A stretch of DNA of 64,000 bases from Prevotella sp. UBA2456 (GTDB lineage: Bacteria > Bacteroidota > Bacteroidia > Bacteroidales > Bacteroidaceae), in NCBI GenBank assembly GCA_002342415.1, contig DDPY01000053.1, positions 49,311 to 113,310 on the forward strand, read 5' to 3'. The notes under the pieces were generated by a model that saw only the letters and a program-made list of their open reading frames with translations, searched no databases and was not told the origin of the DNA. The position numbers and the translations under genes were made by a program. Positions 32,666 through 42,118 of the stretch are shown piece by piece. Position 1 is the stretch's first letter. Every line of letters begins with the position of its first letter.

Positions 32666-33628
32666 TCAGTTCTTCGACTCTAAAGTGATTTCCACAATCT
32701 CTCCCGGCATGTTCAGTCGGAACGGTATCAGTCCACCCAGCCCAGAGGATACATAAAGCGCACGATCACCCTCACGGTCCCATCCGTGCCAAACATCGTA
32801 GGTGAACGCAGCCGGCGACCAGCCAAAGATGGAGAACTGCCCGCCATGCGTGTGTCCGCTCAAGGTCAGCTGTGCATGACACTCGGGCAATATCTTGGCA
32901 CGCCACGCCGACGGATCGTGCTGCAACATCAGCACAAACGACGAGTCGCTGACTCCAGCCATCGTTTTCTTCACATCGCCCAGCCGGGGCATGCGCTTCA
33001 GAGAGCCCCAGTTCTCCATTCCCGCCACCACGATAGAGTCGCTGCCACGACGAATTACCCGATGCTCGTTCAGCAGGAGCTGCCATCCTATCTGCCGCTC
33101 ATACTGCTCCGTCAGGGCCACTAAGTGCTGCTTCGACCGCTCGTCTATATCCAGATAGGTGGGATAGTCGTGATTGCCCATAATCGTGAACACGCCGTCC
33201 TTGGCCCGCACCTGGCGCAGGATACCCAACTGATCTTTCAACTCTTCAGGATGCAGATTCTCCAAGTCACCGGTAAACACCACCATGTCTGCTTTCAAGG
33301 CATTGATACTATCGACGGCTCGTTGCAGCAGCCATTGGCGCGAACCGGTATAAGTGCCCACATGGGCATCGCTGAACTGCACGATGCGATAGCCGTTGAA
33401 AGCCTTAGGCAGATCGGCTGAAGCATACTTCATCCGCACCACCTCCATCTGCTCGAAACCAACAAAGGAACCATAGCAGACGAGTGCCCATATAATAATA
33501 GTACACGCGAGGGCTATTCTACGCCAGAGGCGCCGGGGAGCGAGCCAACGACTCAACAGGGCAAATACGATGGGAGCTACTACGAGTCCCATGATGAAGA
33601 AAAAGGGTATGGCGTAACGCGCTATCAT
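32666..33628 (-). CDS. Membrane-anchored metallophosphoesterase
   Basis: 320 residues. Two N-terminal membrane helices (about 5-28 and 36-58) precede a calcineurin-like domain with all metal motifs: SDAHVG, TGDLEN, GNHDYP and SGHTHGGQ. This matches the YkuE/YaeI group of phosphoesterases acting outside the inner membrane, some of which hydrolyse UDP-diacylglucosamine-like or lipid phosphates; the substrate here is unknown. It lies 35 bases after the MetH reactivation-domain gene. Confidence 0.87.
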   Translation of the reverse strand: MIARYAIPFFFIMGLVVAPIVFALLSRWLAPRRLWRRIALACTIIIWALVCYGSFVGFEQMEVVRMKYASADLPKAFNGYRIVQFSDAHVGTYTGSRQWLLQRAVDSINALKADMVVFTGDLENLHPEELKDQLGILRQVRAKDGVFTIMGNHDYPTYLDIDERSKQHLVALTEQYERQIGWQLLLNEHRVIRRGSDSIVVAGMENWGSLKRMPRLGDVKKTMAGVSDSSFVLMLQHDPSAWRAKILPECHAQLTLSGHTHGGQFSIFGWSPAAFTYDVWHGWDREGDRALYVSSGLGGLIPFRLNMPGEIVEITLESKN

Positions 33629-33663
33629 ATTCGTTTAGTATTTAAAAGCAATCATCAATAAAT

Positions 33664-34452
33664 TCAGATATTTGTGGCAAGAAACTTGCGTATCACCTCT
33701 ACGGGCAGTCCACGTCGGCAGGCATAGTCCGAGAACTGGTCGCTGCCAATCTTTCCGATGGCGAAATAGCGGGATTGCGGATGGGCAATCATGAATCCAC
33801 TCACACTGGCATGAGGCTTCATGGCTCCGCTCTCGGTGAGTCGGATGCCTATTTTCGACAGGCCAATCAGCTGGTCGATGTCGAAGTTGATGCTGGTATC
33901 GGGCAGCGAGGGATAACCCACGGCAGGGCGAATGCCCTGAAACTGCTCTGCGTGCAACTGCTCCATACTCAACTGTTCGTCTGGAGCATAGCCCCAATAG
34001 TGTTTGCGCACGTCCTCGTGCATGCACTCGGCAGCCGCTTCGGCAAGGCGGTCGGCCAACAGCTGCACCATCATCTTCTCGTAGGCATCATGATCAAAGT
34101 CTGCTTCCAGCCCGCTGTCAACAGAAGTGGCAAAGACGCCCAAGCGGTCGTGTTGGGGATGGATGAAATCGGCCAGGCAGAGACACTCGCCCCCTTGCTG
34201 TTGTTGGCGGAGGAAGGCTATATGCCGTCCGCTGTCGGCTATCACCACATCATCCCCGTCACTATGGGCATCAAACAGTTCGAACAATCCATAGACACGA
34301 TAGCGACCTTCCAGCCGTCTCAACGTTTGTTCGGCCTCCTGACGCAGCTTCTGTTTCTCGGCCTCAGGCTTGTTGTGCATCGCCCAGGCATAGAAGAAAT
34401 AGTCCCAGTTGATATACGGAGCCACTTGGCTGATGTCGTAGTCAATCTTCAT
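33664..34452 (-). CDS. Stand-alone MetH reactivation-domain protein
   Basis: 262 residues. The AdoMet-binding RPAVGYPSLPD motif is at 175-185 and LTESGAMKPHASVSGFMIAHPQ at 206-225, both hallmarks of the C-terminal activation domain of B12-dependent methionine synthase. The protein contains nothing else of MetH. It presumably reactivates oxidised cobalamin on a MetH that lacks this domain, as a separate subunit. It overlaps pyrC by 11 bases. Confidence 0.85.
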   Translation of the reverse strand: MKIDYDISQVAPYINWDYFFYAWAMHNKPEAEKQKLRQEAEQTLRRLEGRYRVYGLFELFDAHSDGDDVVIADSGRHIAFLRQQQQGGECLCLADFIHPQHDRLGVFATSVDSGLEADFDHDAYEKMMVQLLADRLAEAAAECMHEDVRKHYWGYAPDEQLSMEQLHAEQFQGIRPAVGYPSLPDTSINFDIDQLIGLSKIGIRLTESGAMKPHASVSGFMIAHPQSRYFAIGKIGSDQFSDYACRRGLPVEVIRKFLATNI

Positions 34453-35779
34453 GGTCGAATCTGATTTCCTCTCCTATGTAGCTGCTGTCTACTTTCCCAT
34501 TGGCATATACAGAATGACCATTGCAAAGCGTGCGTTCAACCCTCCACTGGTATTCATGACCTTCCATGGGGCTCCAGCCACACTTGCTCAGAATGTTCTC
34601 CTTGGTGACAACCCAAGGCGACTGGGGGCGCACCATCACCATATCGGCACGATAGCCTTTCTTTAGGAATCCGCGCTTCTGCACTCCAAAGAGACGTGCC
34701 GGCTGGTGACACATCAGCTCAACCAGACGCTCCAACGTAAGTACACGCTGGTCTACCAGTTCCAACATCGTGACCAGCGAGTATTGTATCATCGGCATGC
34801 CCGATGCCGCCTTGGCACAGCCGCCCTGTTTCTGTTCCAGCAGGTGGGGAGCATGGTCAGTACCTATCACGGTGATGCGGCCGTCGTTCAGGGCCTGCCG
34901 CAGCAGAAACTGGTCGACGGGAGTCTTGATGGATGGATTGACTTTGATTTTAGCCCCTAAGCGCTCGTGATCGAGTTGGGTGAAATAGAGGTGTCCGACG
35001 GTGGCTTCTGCCGTAATATGATTGGCATCCAGCAATTCCAGTTCCTCAGCTGTCGAGATGTGAGCTATATGCAGACGAGTGCCGTATTTGCGAGCCAGTT
35101 CAACGGCTTTGCGCGACGAGGCAAGACAAGCCTCCTCACTGCGTATCATGGCGTGAAGCGCAACGGGGGGATCGTCGCCCCAGGCTTCTTTGGCTGCAGC
35201 CATATTACGATTGATGATGTCCGTGTCTTCGCAATGCACCATCAGCGGCAGCCGGCAGTTTTTGAAGATATGCTCCAATGCCTGCTGCTTGTCCACCAAC
35301 ATATTACCCGTCGACGAACCCATAAAGAGCTTGATGCCTGGGATGCGGGAGCCATCCAGCTGAGAGAAGGTGTCCGCATTATCGTTGGTGGCACCATAGA
35401 AGAACGAGTAGTTCACGTGACTATGTTGGATGGCGCGCTGAAACTTATCTTCCAGAGCCTCACGGGTAGTGGTCTGCGGAATGCAGTTAGGCATATCGAA
35501 ATACGAGGTCACGCCACCTGCGGCGGCGGCCCGGCTCTCGCTGTCTATATCTGCCTTCTGGGTCAGTCCGGGCTCGCGGAAGTGCACATGATCGTCGATG
35601 ATGCCTGGCAGCACATAGCAACCGGAGGCATCGATAACCTCGTCAAAAGAGTTTAAATCCTGAGTCTGAGATGCCGGATGCGGAAGTACCTCTACAATAT
35701 TCCCGTCCTCAATGACGATAGCGCCCTTAAAGCATCGGCCCTCATTGACAATATTTCCGCCTGTGACAAATGTCTTCAT
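34442..35779 (-). CDS. pyrC: Dihydroorotase, class I
   Basis: 445 residues. The metal site DDHVHFREPG begins the amidohydrolase barrel; MVHCEDTDI, LHIAHISTAEE and the catalytic-Asp motif GTDHAPHLLEQK follow in order. The enzyme cyclises carbamoyl-aspartate in pyrimidine synthesis. Length and motifs are those of the active class I type. It overlaps the DUF4369 lipoprotein gene by four bases (ATGA) and the MetH-domain gene by 11 bases, forming a tight operon. Confidence 0.93.
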   Translation of the reverse strand: MKTFVTGGNIVNEGRCFKGAIVIEDGNIVEVLPHPASQTQDLNSFDEVIDASGCYVLPGIIDDHVHFREPGLTQKADIDSESRAAAAGGVTSYFDMPNCIPQTTTREALEDKFQRAIQHSHVNYSFFYGATNDNADTFSQLDGSRIPGIKLFMGSSTGNMLVDKQQALEHIFKNCRLPLMVHCEDTDIINRNMAAAKEAWGDDPPVALHAMIRSEEACLASSRKAVELARKYGTRLHIAHISTAEELELLDANHITAEATVGHLYFTQLDHERLGAKIKVNPSIKTPVDQFLLRQALNDGRITVIGTDHAPHLLEQKQGGCAKAASGMPMIQYSLVTMLELVDQRVLTLERLVELMCHQPARLFGVQKRGFLKKGYRADMVMVRPQSPWVVTKENILSKCGWSPMEGHEYQWRVERTLCNGHSVYANGKVDSSYIGEEIRFDHED

Positions 35780-36573
35780 CGCTGGGGGGTATTCATCAGG
35801 GGCTGGGGAGTCTGCAAGCTATCGGGAGCAGGAACAGGAGCTGGTGCTGGAGCTGGTGCCGACGTATTCACAGGGTCGCTCAGCCCGTTCATGCGCTGTT
35901 CGTTCTCCTGAGCCGTCTGATAGTAGTCTTTCACATAGGGGTCGTCCTTAAAAGCCTTAGTTGCCTTCGACATGATATACTCTATCTGAGGGGTCAGGAT
36001 GGGGAACCGATACTGGCTGGTAATCATCATAAAGACACCCGGTCCCAGCACGTTGTCGTAGTTGGCCTCGATGAACTTCGTCACCAAGTCGTCTTCAGCA
36101 GCCGTAATCTGCGCTGCCTCGGCATTCAGCTGTTGGGCTATGGTCTGCTCGTCAATACCCTCCAGTATCATTTGGTTTTGCTTGTGTCCCAACTCGTTCA
36201 TCTGGTTGATCAGCTGATTGTGCTTGTCGATAAACTTGTAAAGGCTGTCGTTCAGCGGAGTTCCGCCCACGCTGGGACCCGTCGGACCAATCTTGACCAC
36301 GATTTCACCCTCTTCCAGTACGACGGGCATGATGCTCTCGTCGTCCATGAAGAGATTAGCCATGCGAACAGAGTCCAACAGTCCCGCAAAGTGGAACTCA
36401 CCATGCACCACATCGCACGAGTCGATATTCCTGATGGCACCCTGCTTGAGTGCTTTCAGATAGAGTTTGCTACCATCCATTGCCGACACCGACGAACTAC
36501 CAGTCACATTATACGAACTGGCACACGATGTTAGCAGAGCTATCACAACGGATGCATATAGAAATTTGTTCAT
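35776..36573 (-). CDS. DUF4369 domain lipoprotein
   Basis: 265 residues from MNKFLYASVVIALLTSC, Cys17 being lipidated; the ATG at 36573 is preferred over an upstream TTG. The DUF4369 domain (about 25-110) is the one that precedes thioredoxin domains in many Bacteroidota thiol-disulfide proteins, but no CxxC thioredoxin domain follows. The C-terminus is a low-complexity tail of alternating alanine-proline and valine-proline. Envelope protein of unknown role, coupled to pyrC. Confidence 0.78.
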   Translation of the reverse strand: MNKFLYASVVIALLTSCASSYNVTGSSSVSAMDGSKLYLKALKQGAIRNIDSCDVVHGEFHFAGLLDSVRMANLFMDDESIMPVVLEEGEIVVKIGPTGPSVGGTPLNDSLYKFIDKHNQLINQMNELGHKQNQMILEGIDEQTIAQQLNAEAAQITAAEDDLVTKFIEANYDNVLGPGVFMMITSQYRFPILTPQIEYIMSKATKAFKDDPYVKDYYQTAQENEQRMNGLSDPVNTSAPAPAPAPVPAPDSLQTPQPLMNTPQR

Positions 36574-36603
36574 AGACAATCGTTAGTATTTCTTATTTCG
36601 GCA

Positions 36604-36611
36604 CAAATGTA
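36604..36611 (-). promoter_or_regulatory. -7 box for the DUF4369-pyrC operon
   Basis: TACATTTG on the minus strand, 30 bases before the ATG at 36573. Confidence 0.55.
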
Positions 36612-36670
36612 CAATGTAATATCGAAATAAGGAAATATATTTGCTCATTTTAAAACATTTGAGCAATTAT

Positions 36671-37072
36671 TTAGCGTTTTTTTGCCTCTTTTTCCAATTC
36701 GTTAGCAATTCTGTGGCTTGAATACAGTTGTAAGATGGCTGCTATCAACAGCACGACAATCCAGTTGTTATGCACATATTTTATATATGAAAGGTAGTTC
36801 AATCCCAGGAAATTGCTCTCGTTGGCAAACATCAGCAGGGCGGCTATCAGGAACAGAACATCACTCAGCAACATCATCTTGCGAAGGCGACGGATGGTAA
36901 AATCGCTACCCTCATAGCACTGACGCATCTGCATGGCGGCAAACAACACAGCCCCAGGCGCAAACACATAGGGAGCCCACGACTGCAGGAACAAGCTGGC
37001 ACCCGAACCTATCACCATCAGTAGCCCTCCGGCAAGCATCAGCCACACTTCAACACTACTCAGCTGTCTCAT
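36671..37072 (-). CDS. Small four-helix membrane protein
   Basis: 133 residues with four hydrophobic helices (about 9-28, 33-48, 68-84 and 102-117). The charged loop around YEGSDFTIRRLRK and a basic C-terminus point to the cytosol. I do not recognise a named family. It overlaps the DivIC/FtsB-like gene by 17 bases, so it may be part of or linked to divisome assembly (inference). Confidence 0.65.
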   Translation of the reverse strand: MRQLSSVEVWLMLAGGLLMVIGSGASLFLQSWAPYVFAPGAVLFAAMQMRQCYEGSDFTIRRLRKMMLLSDVLFLIAALLMFANESNFLGLNYLSYIKYVHNNWIVVLLIAAILQLYSSHRIANELEKEAKKR

Positions 37073-37397
37073 CGCTCGTCATTGTTTCTTGGTCATCACT
37101 CAGCATGAAGATATCCTCATCATCTGCCTTCATAAAATAACGCTCGCGGGCAATCTTTTCCATCGCCTTCGGATCGCTGTCAAGCAGTTTAATCTGATCC
37201 TTATTACGCTGGTGCAGATCGGAATACTTCTTGATCTCGTCCTGCAGCTCACCTATACGCTGTTTGTTCTGAATATGGTGCCACACGCTGTTTTCGTCGA
37301 TAAACCCTATCAGCAAGACGGCAATAAGGGTTACCAACGCATATTTCAGCGCCTTCACATGATAGATTCGCACCAATATGGATTTCAGTTTCTTCAT
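37056..37397 (-). CDS. Septum formation initiator, DivIC/FtsB-like
   Basis: 113 residues. One transmembrane helix (16-32) is followed by a coiled coil (NKQRIGELQDEIKKYSDLH) and the conserved DPKAMEKIARERYFMKADDEDIF, the FtsB/DivIC signature. It is a bitopic divisome scaffold that pairs with FtsL/FtsQ-type proteins. It is divergent from dnaX. Confidence 0.85.
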   Translation of the reverse strand: MKKLKSILVRIYHVKALKYALVTLIAVLLIGFIDENSVWHHIQNKQRIGELQDEIKKYSDLHQRNKDQIKLLDSDPKAMEKIARERYFMKADDEDIFMLSDDQETMTSDETAE

Positions 37398-37416
37398 ACT
37401 TTTCCTATTTTGGCTA

Positions 37417-37476
37417 CAAAATTACAAAATTTATCTCAACTATCAACGCTAAACTCTAAACTTTTTTGTAACTTTG
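37417..37476. promoter_or_regulatory. Divergent -7 boxes for the DivIC-like gene and dnaX
   Basis: Minus strand TAATTTTG (37417-37424) faces the DivIC-like gene; plus strand TAACTTTG (37469-37476) faces dnaX 21 bases before its ATG. Confidence 0.55.
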
Positions 37477-37497
37477 CAGGCACATTACTAAAAATTT

Positions 37498-39282
37498 ATG
37501 GAAGAATATATTGTCTCTGCGCGTAAATACCGCCCCATATCGTTTGATACCGTGGTCGGTCAGCAGGCACTTACCACTACCCTCCGCAACGCCGTGAAAA
37601 GCGGGAAACTGGCTCATGCCTACCTCTTCTGCGGTCCGCGAGGTGTCGGCAAAACCACCTGCGCACGTATCTTTGCCAAAGCCATCAACTGCCTCACCCC
37701 TACCGAACAGGGCGAGGCCTGCGGACACTGCGAGTCCTGTCAGGCATTCAACGAGCAGCGTTCGTTCAACATCTTCGAACTGGATGCTGCCTCGAACAAC
37801 TCCGTCGAGCATATCAAGACGCTCATGGAGCAGACCCGCATCCCGCCGCAGGTAGGCCGATACAAAGTGTTCATCATCGACGAGGTTCACATGCTGTCTA
37901 CGGCAGCCTTCAATGCTTTTCTCAAAACCCTTGAAGAGCCTCCTGCACACGTTATCTTCATCCTCGCCACTACCGAGAAGCACAAGATTCTTCCCACCAT
38001 CCTCAGCCGCTGTCAGATTTACGATTTCGAGCGGATGACCGTTCGCAACACCATCGACCACCTCAAGTCGGTAGCTCAACGCGAAGGCATCACCGTCGAG
38101 GAAGAGGCGCTGGCAGTCATCGCCGAAAAGGCCGATGGCGGTATGCGCGATGCCTTGTCCATCTTCGACCAGTGTGCCTCGTTCTGTCAGGGCAACATCA
38201 CCTACCAGAAAGTAATCGAAGACCTCAACGTGCTCGATGCCGAGAACTACTTCCAGCTGATAGACCTCTCTATAAATAATAAGGTGTCCGACATCATGCT
38301 GTTGCTCAACGGCATTATCAACAAGGGATTCGACGGCGGACTGCTCATACAGGGTCTGGCGCGCCACGTACGCAACGTACTGATGGCGAAAGACCCGCAG
38401 ACGCTGCCTTTGCTCGAAGTCAGCGACCAGCAGCGGCAGCGCTATCAGGAGCAGGCCAAGCGATGCGACACACGGATGCTCTACGAGGCACTGCGGCTGA
38501 TGAACCAGTGCGACATCCAATATCGGCAGTCGTCCAACAAGCGGCTGCTCGTCGAGCTGACACTTATTGAAATCGCCCAGATTACCCAGCCCGACGAGGG
38601 GCCAGCCAGTGGGCGTAAGCCCAGAAGATTGAAATCCCTGTTTAAGCATTTGATGCAGCAGCCTCGGCCCAAGACCGCAGCCCCGCAGGTAGCTGTGGCT
38701 AAGCCTGCTGCATCCTCCCCCACACCCACCACACCCACTACACCCACTACACCCACAGCACCCATTACACCCACAACACCCACTCCCTCCCCCAAGCCAA
38801 CCCCAAAGCTCATGAGTAGCATCAGCTTCTCGTGGAACAATCTTCGCAACAAGCCGAGAGGCAACATGCCTGCCGCCGAGGGCTCGCAGCAGGAGAACAA
38901 CCCCTCTGCCGGCGACCAGCAGCCGTTCGACCAGCACGCGCTCGAACTCGAATGGCTCTCTATGTGCAACCGCATGCCCCAGCGTCTCAGTGGTGTGGCT
39001 ACACGCATGAAGAACATGAGCCCCACCATCACCGAGTTTCCGGCCGTTGAGGTGCTGGTTGACAACCAACTCGCCCAGGAACAAGTCGAAAGCATCAAGG
39101 GCAGCATTATCAATACGCTCAAGCTCCATCTCCACAACAAGGACATCACCCTTACCATCCGGGTGGCAGAGCATCAGGAGCTGGGCAAGATTCTCACCCG
39201 CAGCGAACAGTTCCAACAGATGGAAGAAGAAAATCCGTCCGTAGGCAAGCTCCGAGAAATTTTTGACCTCGTACTTGCATAA
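37498..39282 (+). CDS. dnaX: DNA polymerase III subunit gamma/tau
   Basis: 594 residues. Walker A GPRGVGKT is at 46-53, the zinc module spans about residues 65-82, and DEVHML, LKTLEEPPAHVIFILATTE and the sensor and lid regions follow, as in clamp-loader ATPases. After residue 370 a linker with 15-base Thr-Pro repeats (TPTTPTTPTTPTAP, 38717-38787) leads to the tau C-terminal part. No obvious slippery A-run for a programmed gamma frameshift was seen. It loads the sliding clamp and ties the polymerase to the helicase. Confidence 0.95.
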   Translation: MEEYIVSARKYRPISFDTVVGQQALTTTLRNAVKSGKLAHAYLFCGPRGVGKTTCARIFAKAINCLTPTEQGEACGHCESCQAFNEQRSFNIFELDAASNNSVEHIKTLMEQTRIPPQVGRYKVFIIDEVHMLSTAAFNAFLKTLEEPPAHVIFILATTEKHKILPTILSRCQIYDFERMTVRNTIDHLKSVAQREGITVEEEALAVIAEKADGGMRDALSIFDQCASFCQGNITYQKVIEDLNVLDAENYFQLIDLSINNKVSDIMLLLNGIINKGFDGGLLIQGLARHVRNVLMAKDPQTLPLLEVSDQQRQRYQEQAKRCDTRMLYEALRLMNQCDIQYRQSSNKRLLVELTLIEIAQITQPDEGPASGRKPRRLKSLFKHLMQQPRPKTAAPQVAVAKPAASSPTPTTPTTPTTPTAPITPTTPTPSPKPTPKLMSSISFSWNNLRNKPRGNMPAAEGSQQENNPSAGDQQPFDQHALELEWLSMCNRMPQRLSGVATRMKNMSPTITEFPAVEVLVDNQLAQEQVESIKGSIINTLKLHLHNKDITLTIRVAEHQELGKILTRSEQFQQMEEENPSVGKLREIFDLVLA

Positions 39283-39382
39283 GCGCCGAACGGCTACATT
39301 CCACATGCCGTCATCATTTCCTGTCGGCTCCCGTCTACTTATTAAATAATGTGAAAGCGTGGGGATTCTCGCAGTTTTTCAT

Positions 39383-39390
39383 TATCTTTG
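39383..39390 (+). promoter_or_regulatory. -7 box for the pectin operon
   Basis: TATCTTTG, 48 bases before the ATG at 39439. Confidence 0.55.
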
Positions 39391-39438
39391 CAAACGATTC
39401 TACTGAAACAAATACAAACTAATACGAAATACAACGTT

Positions 39439-42090
39439 ATGAAAAGACTTTTCCAGACGCTGCTGCTTTGTGCCATTGTGGCACTGGGCGCTCAGGCCAA
39501 AGGCTGGGACGAAGGGCAGTACAAGCAGATTGAACAGAGCATTCGCATGCCTCAGTTTGCAGACAAGGTGTATGACATTACCAAGTATGGTGCCAAGCCC
39601 GACAATACGGCTGCCAAGAACCAGAAGGCCATCCAGAAGGCCATCGACAAATGTTCGAAGAAGGGTGGCGGTCGCGTGGTGGTACCGGCAGGAAAGAAGT
39701 TCCTGACTGCTGCTATTGAACTCAAGAGCGGTGTCAACCTCGTTGTCGAGGAAGGTGCCGTGCTGGAGTTTGCCTTCGAGCCCGAGCTCTATCCCATCGT
39801 ACCCACACGTTGGGAAGGACTCGACTGTTGGAACCTCTCGCCGCTGATCTATGCCTATCGGGCCAAGGACATTGCCATCACGGGTAAGGGCACCATCGAC
39901 GGTGGCGGCTCGAACCAGACCTGGTGGCCCTGGTGCGGCAGCAAGAAGTTCGGCATGAAGGAGGGCGGCATTGCCCAGAATATGGGTGCCCGCGCCCGCC
40001 TGCTGAAGTATGCCGAGGACGGCGTGGACATGGCTCAGCGCAAGTTTGGCCCGAAGGACGGCCTGCGCCCCCAAATGATCAACCTCAACCAGTGTGAGGG
40101 CATCCTTATCGAGGATGTCACCCTGCTGCGCTCACCCTTCTGGGTCATCCATCCCCTGCTGTCTACCGATATTACCGTACGTGGCGTGCATATCAACAAC
40201 GACGGCCCCAATGGTGACGGTTGCGACCCCGAGTCGTGCGACCGCGTACTGATAGAGAACTGCTACTTCAACACCGGCGACGATTGCATCGCCATCAAGA
40301 GCGGCCGCAACAACGACGGCCGCGAGGGTGGTCAGGGCCGCTATGCCGGACGCGCCTCGAAGAACATCATCATCCGCAACTGCAAGTTCAACAACGGCCA
40401 CGGCGGCGTGGTCATCGGCTCCGAGATTTCCGGCGGTTGCCAGAATGTATATGCCGAGAACTGCGAGATGGACTCACCTTCGCTCGACCGTGTGCTTCGC
40501 ATCAAGACCAACTCGTGTCGCGGTGGCATCATCGAGAACATCAACATGCGCAACGTGAAAGTAGGCCAGTGCAAGGAGGCCGTGCTGAAAATCAATACCG
40601 ACTACGAGCCGCGCGAGGTGTGCTGTCGCGGATTCTACCCCACCGTACGCAATGTGACAATGGAGAACGTCACCTGCCAGAAGTCACGCTACGGCGTGAT
40701 GATTGTAGGCTACGATGATCCCAAACTGGCTTATACCGTCAACAACATCACCGTCAAGAACTGCCAGTTCGACGGTGTGCAGGACAAGCCCATCAACCAG
40801 AAGGGTCTGGCTCAGGATGTGAAGTACGACAACCTGATTATCAACGGCTCGCTTGTACTGCAGCAGATGCCCTACAAGCACTATTCCGAGTGGCTCACCT
40901 ACTCTGAGATGAAGCGCGTGCCGAAGAGCTATCTGCTCGACTTCTCCAGCAAACCCAAGTGGAGCTATGTAATGGGCATCGAACTGGAAGGCATGCTCGA
41001 CACCTACCTGCGCTATGGCGGCGATGCCATCCTGCAGTACTGTAAGGACTATACCGACAAGATGATTGCCGAGAACGGCGACATCACTGGCTATAACATC
41101 CTCGACTACAACCTGGATAACATCCGTACCGGACACTTCGTCACCCGTATGTATCAGAAGTGGCCCGAGGAGAAGAACCTGCTGGCCATGCAGACCATGA
41201 TGAAACAGCTGCAGGACCAGCCCCGCACGATTGCCGACAAGGTGTTCTGGCACAAGGCCATCTACGCCTATCAGGTATGGCTCGACGGCATCTTCATGGG
41301 ACTGCCCTACCGCTGCCTCACCGCCCCCATCACCGAAAAGAGCAAGAAAGCCATCAATGCCATCTACGACGATGCCGTGAACCAGCTCAAGATTACCTAT
41401 CAGCGCACACTCGATCCCAAGACGGGGCTGAACCGCCACGCCTACGACGAGACGCGCAAGACCTTCTGGGCCGACAAGGAGACAGGACTCTCGCAGCACT
41501 GCTGGGGCCGCGCCCAGGGTTGGTACACGATGGCCCTCATCGAGGTGCTCGACGCACTGCCCGAGGACTATATCTTCCGCGGTGAGGTTATCGAACTGCT
41601 GAAGAAAGACTTCGACGCCATCCTGAAGTGGCAGGACAAGAAGAGCGGACTGTGGTATCAGGTGATGGACTCCCCCGACCGCGAGGGCAACTATCTGGAG
41701 TCTACCTGCTCGGCTATGTTCACCTATGCCCTGCTGAAGGCCTACCGCAAGGGCTATGTAGGCGAGAAATACCGCGATGCCGGTATCCGTGCCTACAAGG
41801 GTATGATACAGAACTTCATCCAGGTACATGCCGACCAGACCATCTCGCTCACCCGCTGCTGCTCGGTGGCCGGCCTCGGTCCTGCTGCCACCCCCGATGT
41901 GGAGGCTGCCATGAAACGCATCAACCCCAAGGGCTCCGTCAAGGAAAACCGCAGGCGCGACGGCGGCTACGACTACTATCTCTCTGAACCCATCCGTGCC
42001 AACGATGCCAAGGGCGTAGGTCCCTTCATCTGGGCAAGCCTTGAGATGGAGATGCTCGGCTACACCACCGAGAACCTGATGAGCAAGTAA
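39439..42090 (+). CDS. Bifunctional pectin hydrolase: GH28 polygalacturonase fused to GH105 unsaturated uronyl hydrolase
   Basis: 883 residues from MKRLFQTLLLCAIVALGAQA, a Sec signal. The beta-helix GH28 domain (about 30-480) has NGDGCDPESC, NTGDDCIAIKSG (Asp281, Asp282), NGHGGVVIGSE and RIKTN, the full catalytic set. The alpha/alpha-barrel GH105 domain (about 500-880) has WLDGIFMGLPY and HCWGRAQGWY (His687). GH28 cleaves galacturonan or rhamnogalacturonan; GH105 removes the unsaturated uronic acid left by lyases. A pectate lyase follows 28 bases on, so all three activities fit one pathway in the envelope. Confidence 0.9.
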   Translation: MKRLFQTLLLCAIVALGAQAKGWDEGQYKQIEQSIRMPQFADKVYDITKYGAKPDNTAAKNQKAIQKAIDKCSKKGGGRVVVPAGKKFLTAAIELKSGVNLVVEEGAVLEFAFEPELYPIVPTRWEGLDCWNLSPLIYAYRAKDIAITGKGTIDGGGSNQTWWPWCGSKKFGMKEGGIAQNMGARARLLKYAEDGVDMAQRKFGPKDGLRPQMINLNQCEGILIEDVTLLRSPFWVIHPLLSTDITVRGVHINNDGPNGDGCDPESCDRVLIENCYFNTGDDCIAIKSGRNNDGREGGQGRYAGRASKNIIIRNCKFNNGHGGVVIGSEISGGCQNVYAENCEMDSPSLDRVLRIKTNSCRGGIIENINMRNVKVGQCKEAVLKINTDYEPREVCCRGFYPTVRNVTMENVTCQKSRYGVMIVGYDDPKLAYTVNNITVKNCQFDGVQDKPINQKGLAQDVKYDNLIINGSLVLQQMPYKHYSEWLTYSEMKRVPKSYLLDFSSKPKWSYVMGIELEGMLDTYLRYGGDAILQYCKDYTDKMIAENGDITGYNILDYNLDNIRTGHFVTRMYQKWPEEKNLLAMQTMMKQLQDQPRTIADKVFWHKAIYAYQVWLDGIFMGLPYRCLTAPITEKSKKAINAIYDDAVNQLKITYQRTLDPKTGLNRHAYDETRKTFWADKETGLSQHCWGRAQGWYTMALIEVLDALPEDYIFRGEVIELLKKDFDAILKWQDKKSGLWYQVMDSPDREGNYLESTCSAMFTYALLKAYRKGYVGEKYRDAGIRAYKGMIQNFIQVHADQTISLTRCCSVAGLGPAATPDVEAAMKRINPKGSVKENRRRDGGYDYYLSEPIRANDAKGVGPFIWASLEMEMLGYTTENLMSK

Positions 42091-42118
42091 TAGCAACAAG
42101 CAAAAAATAAGGAAAAGA

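Noticed and set aside
37456..39306. 616-residue minus-strand frame opposite dnaX
   Set aside because: Low-complexity Gly/Cys repeats are the complement of the Thr-Pro linker; no homology-like motifs, and it extends over the dnaX promoter.
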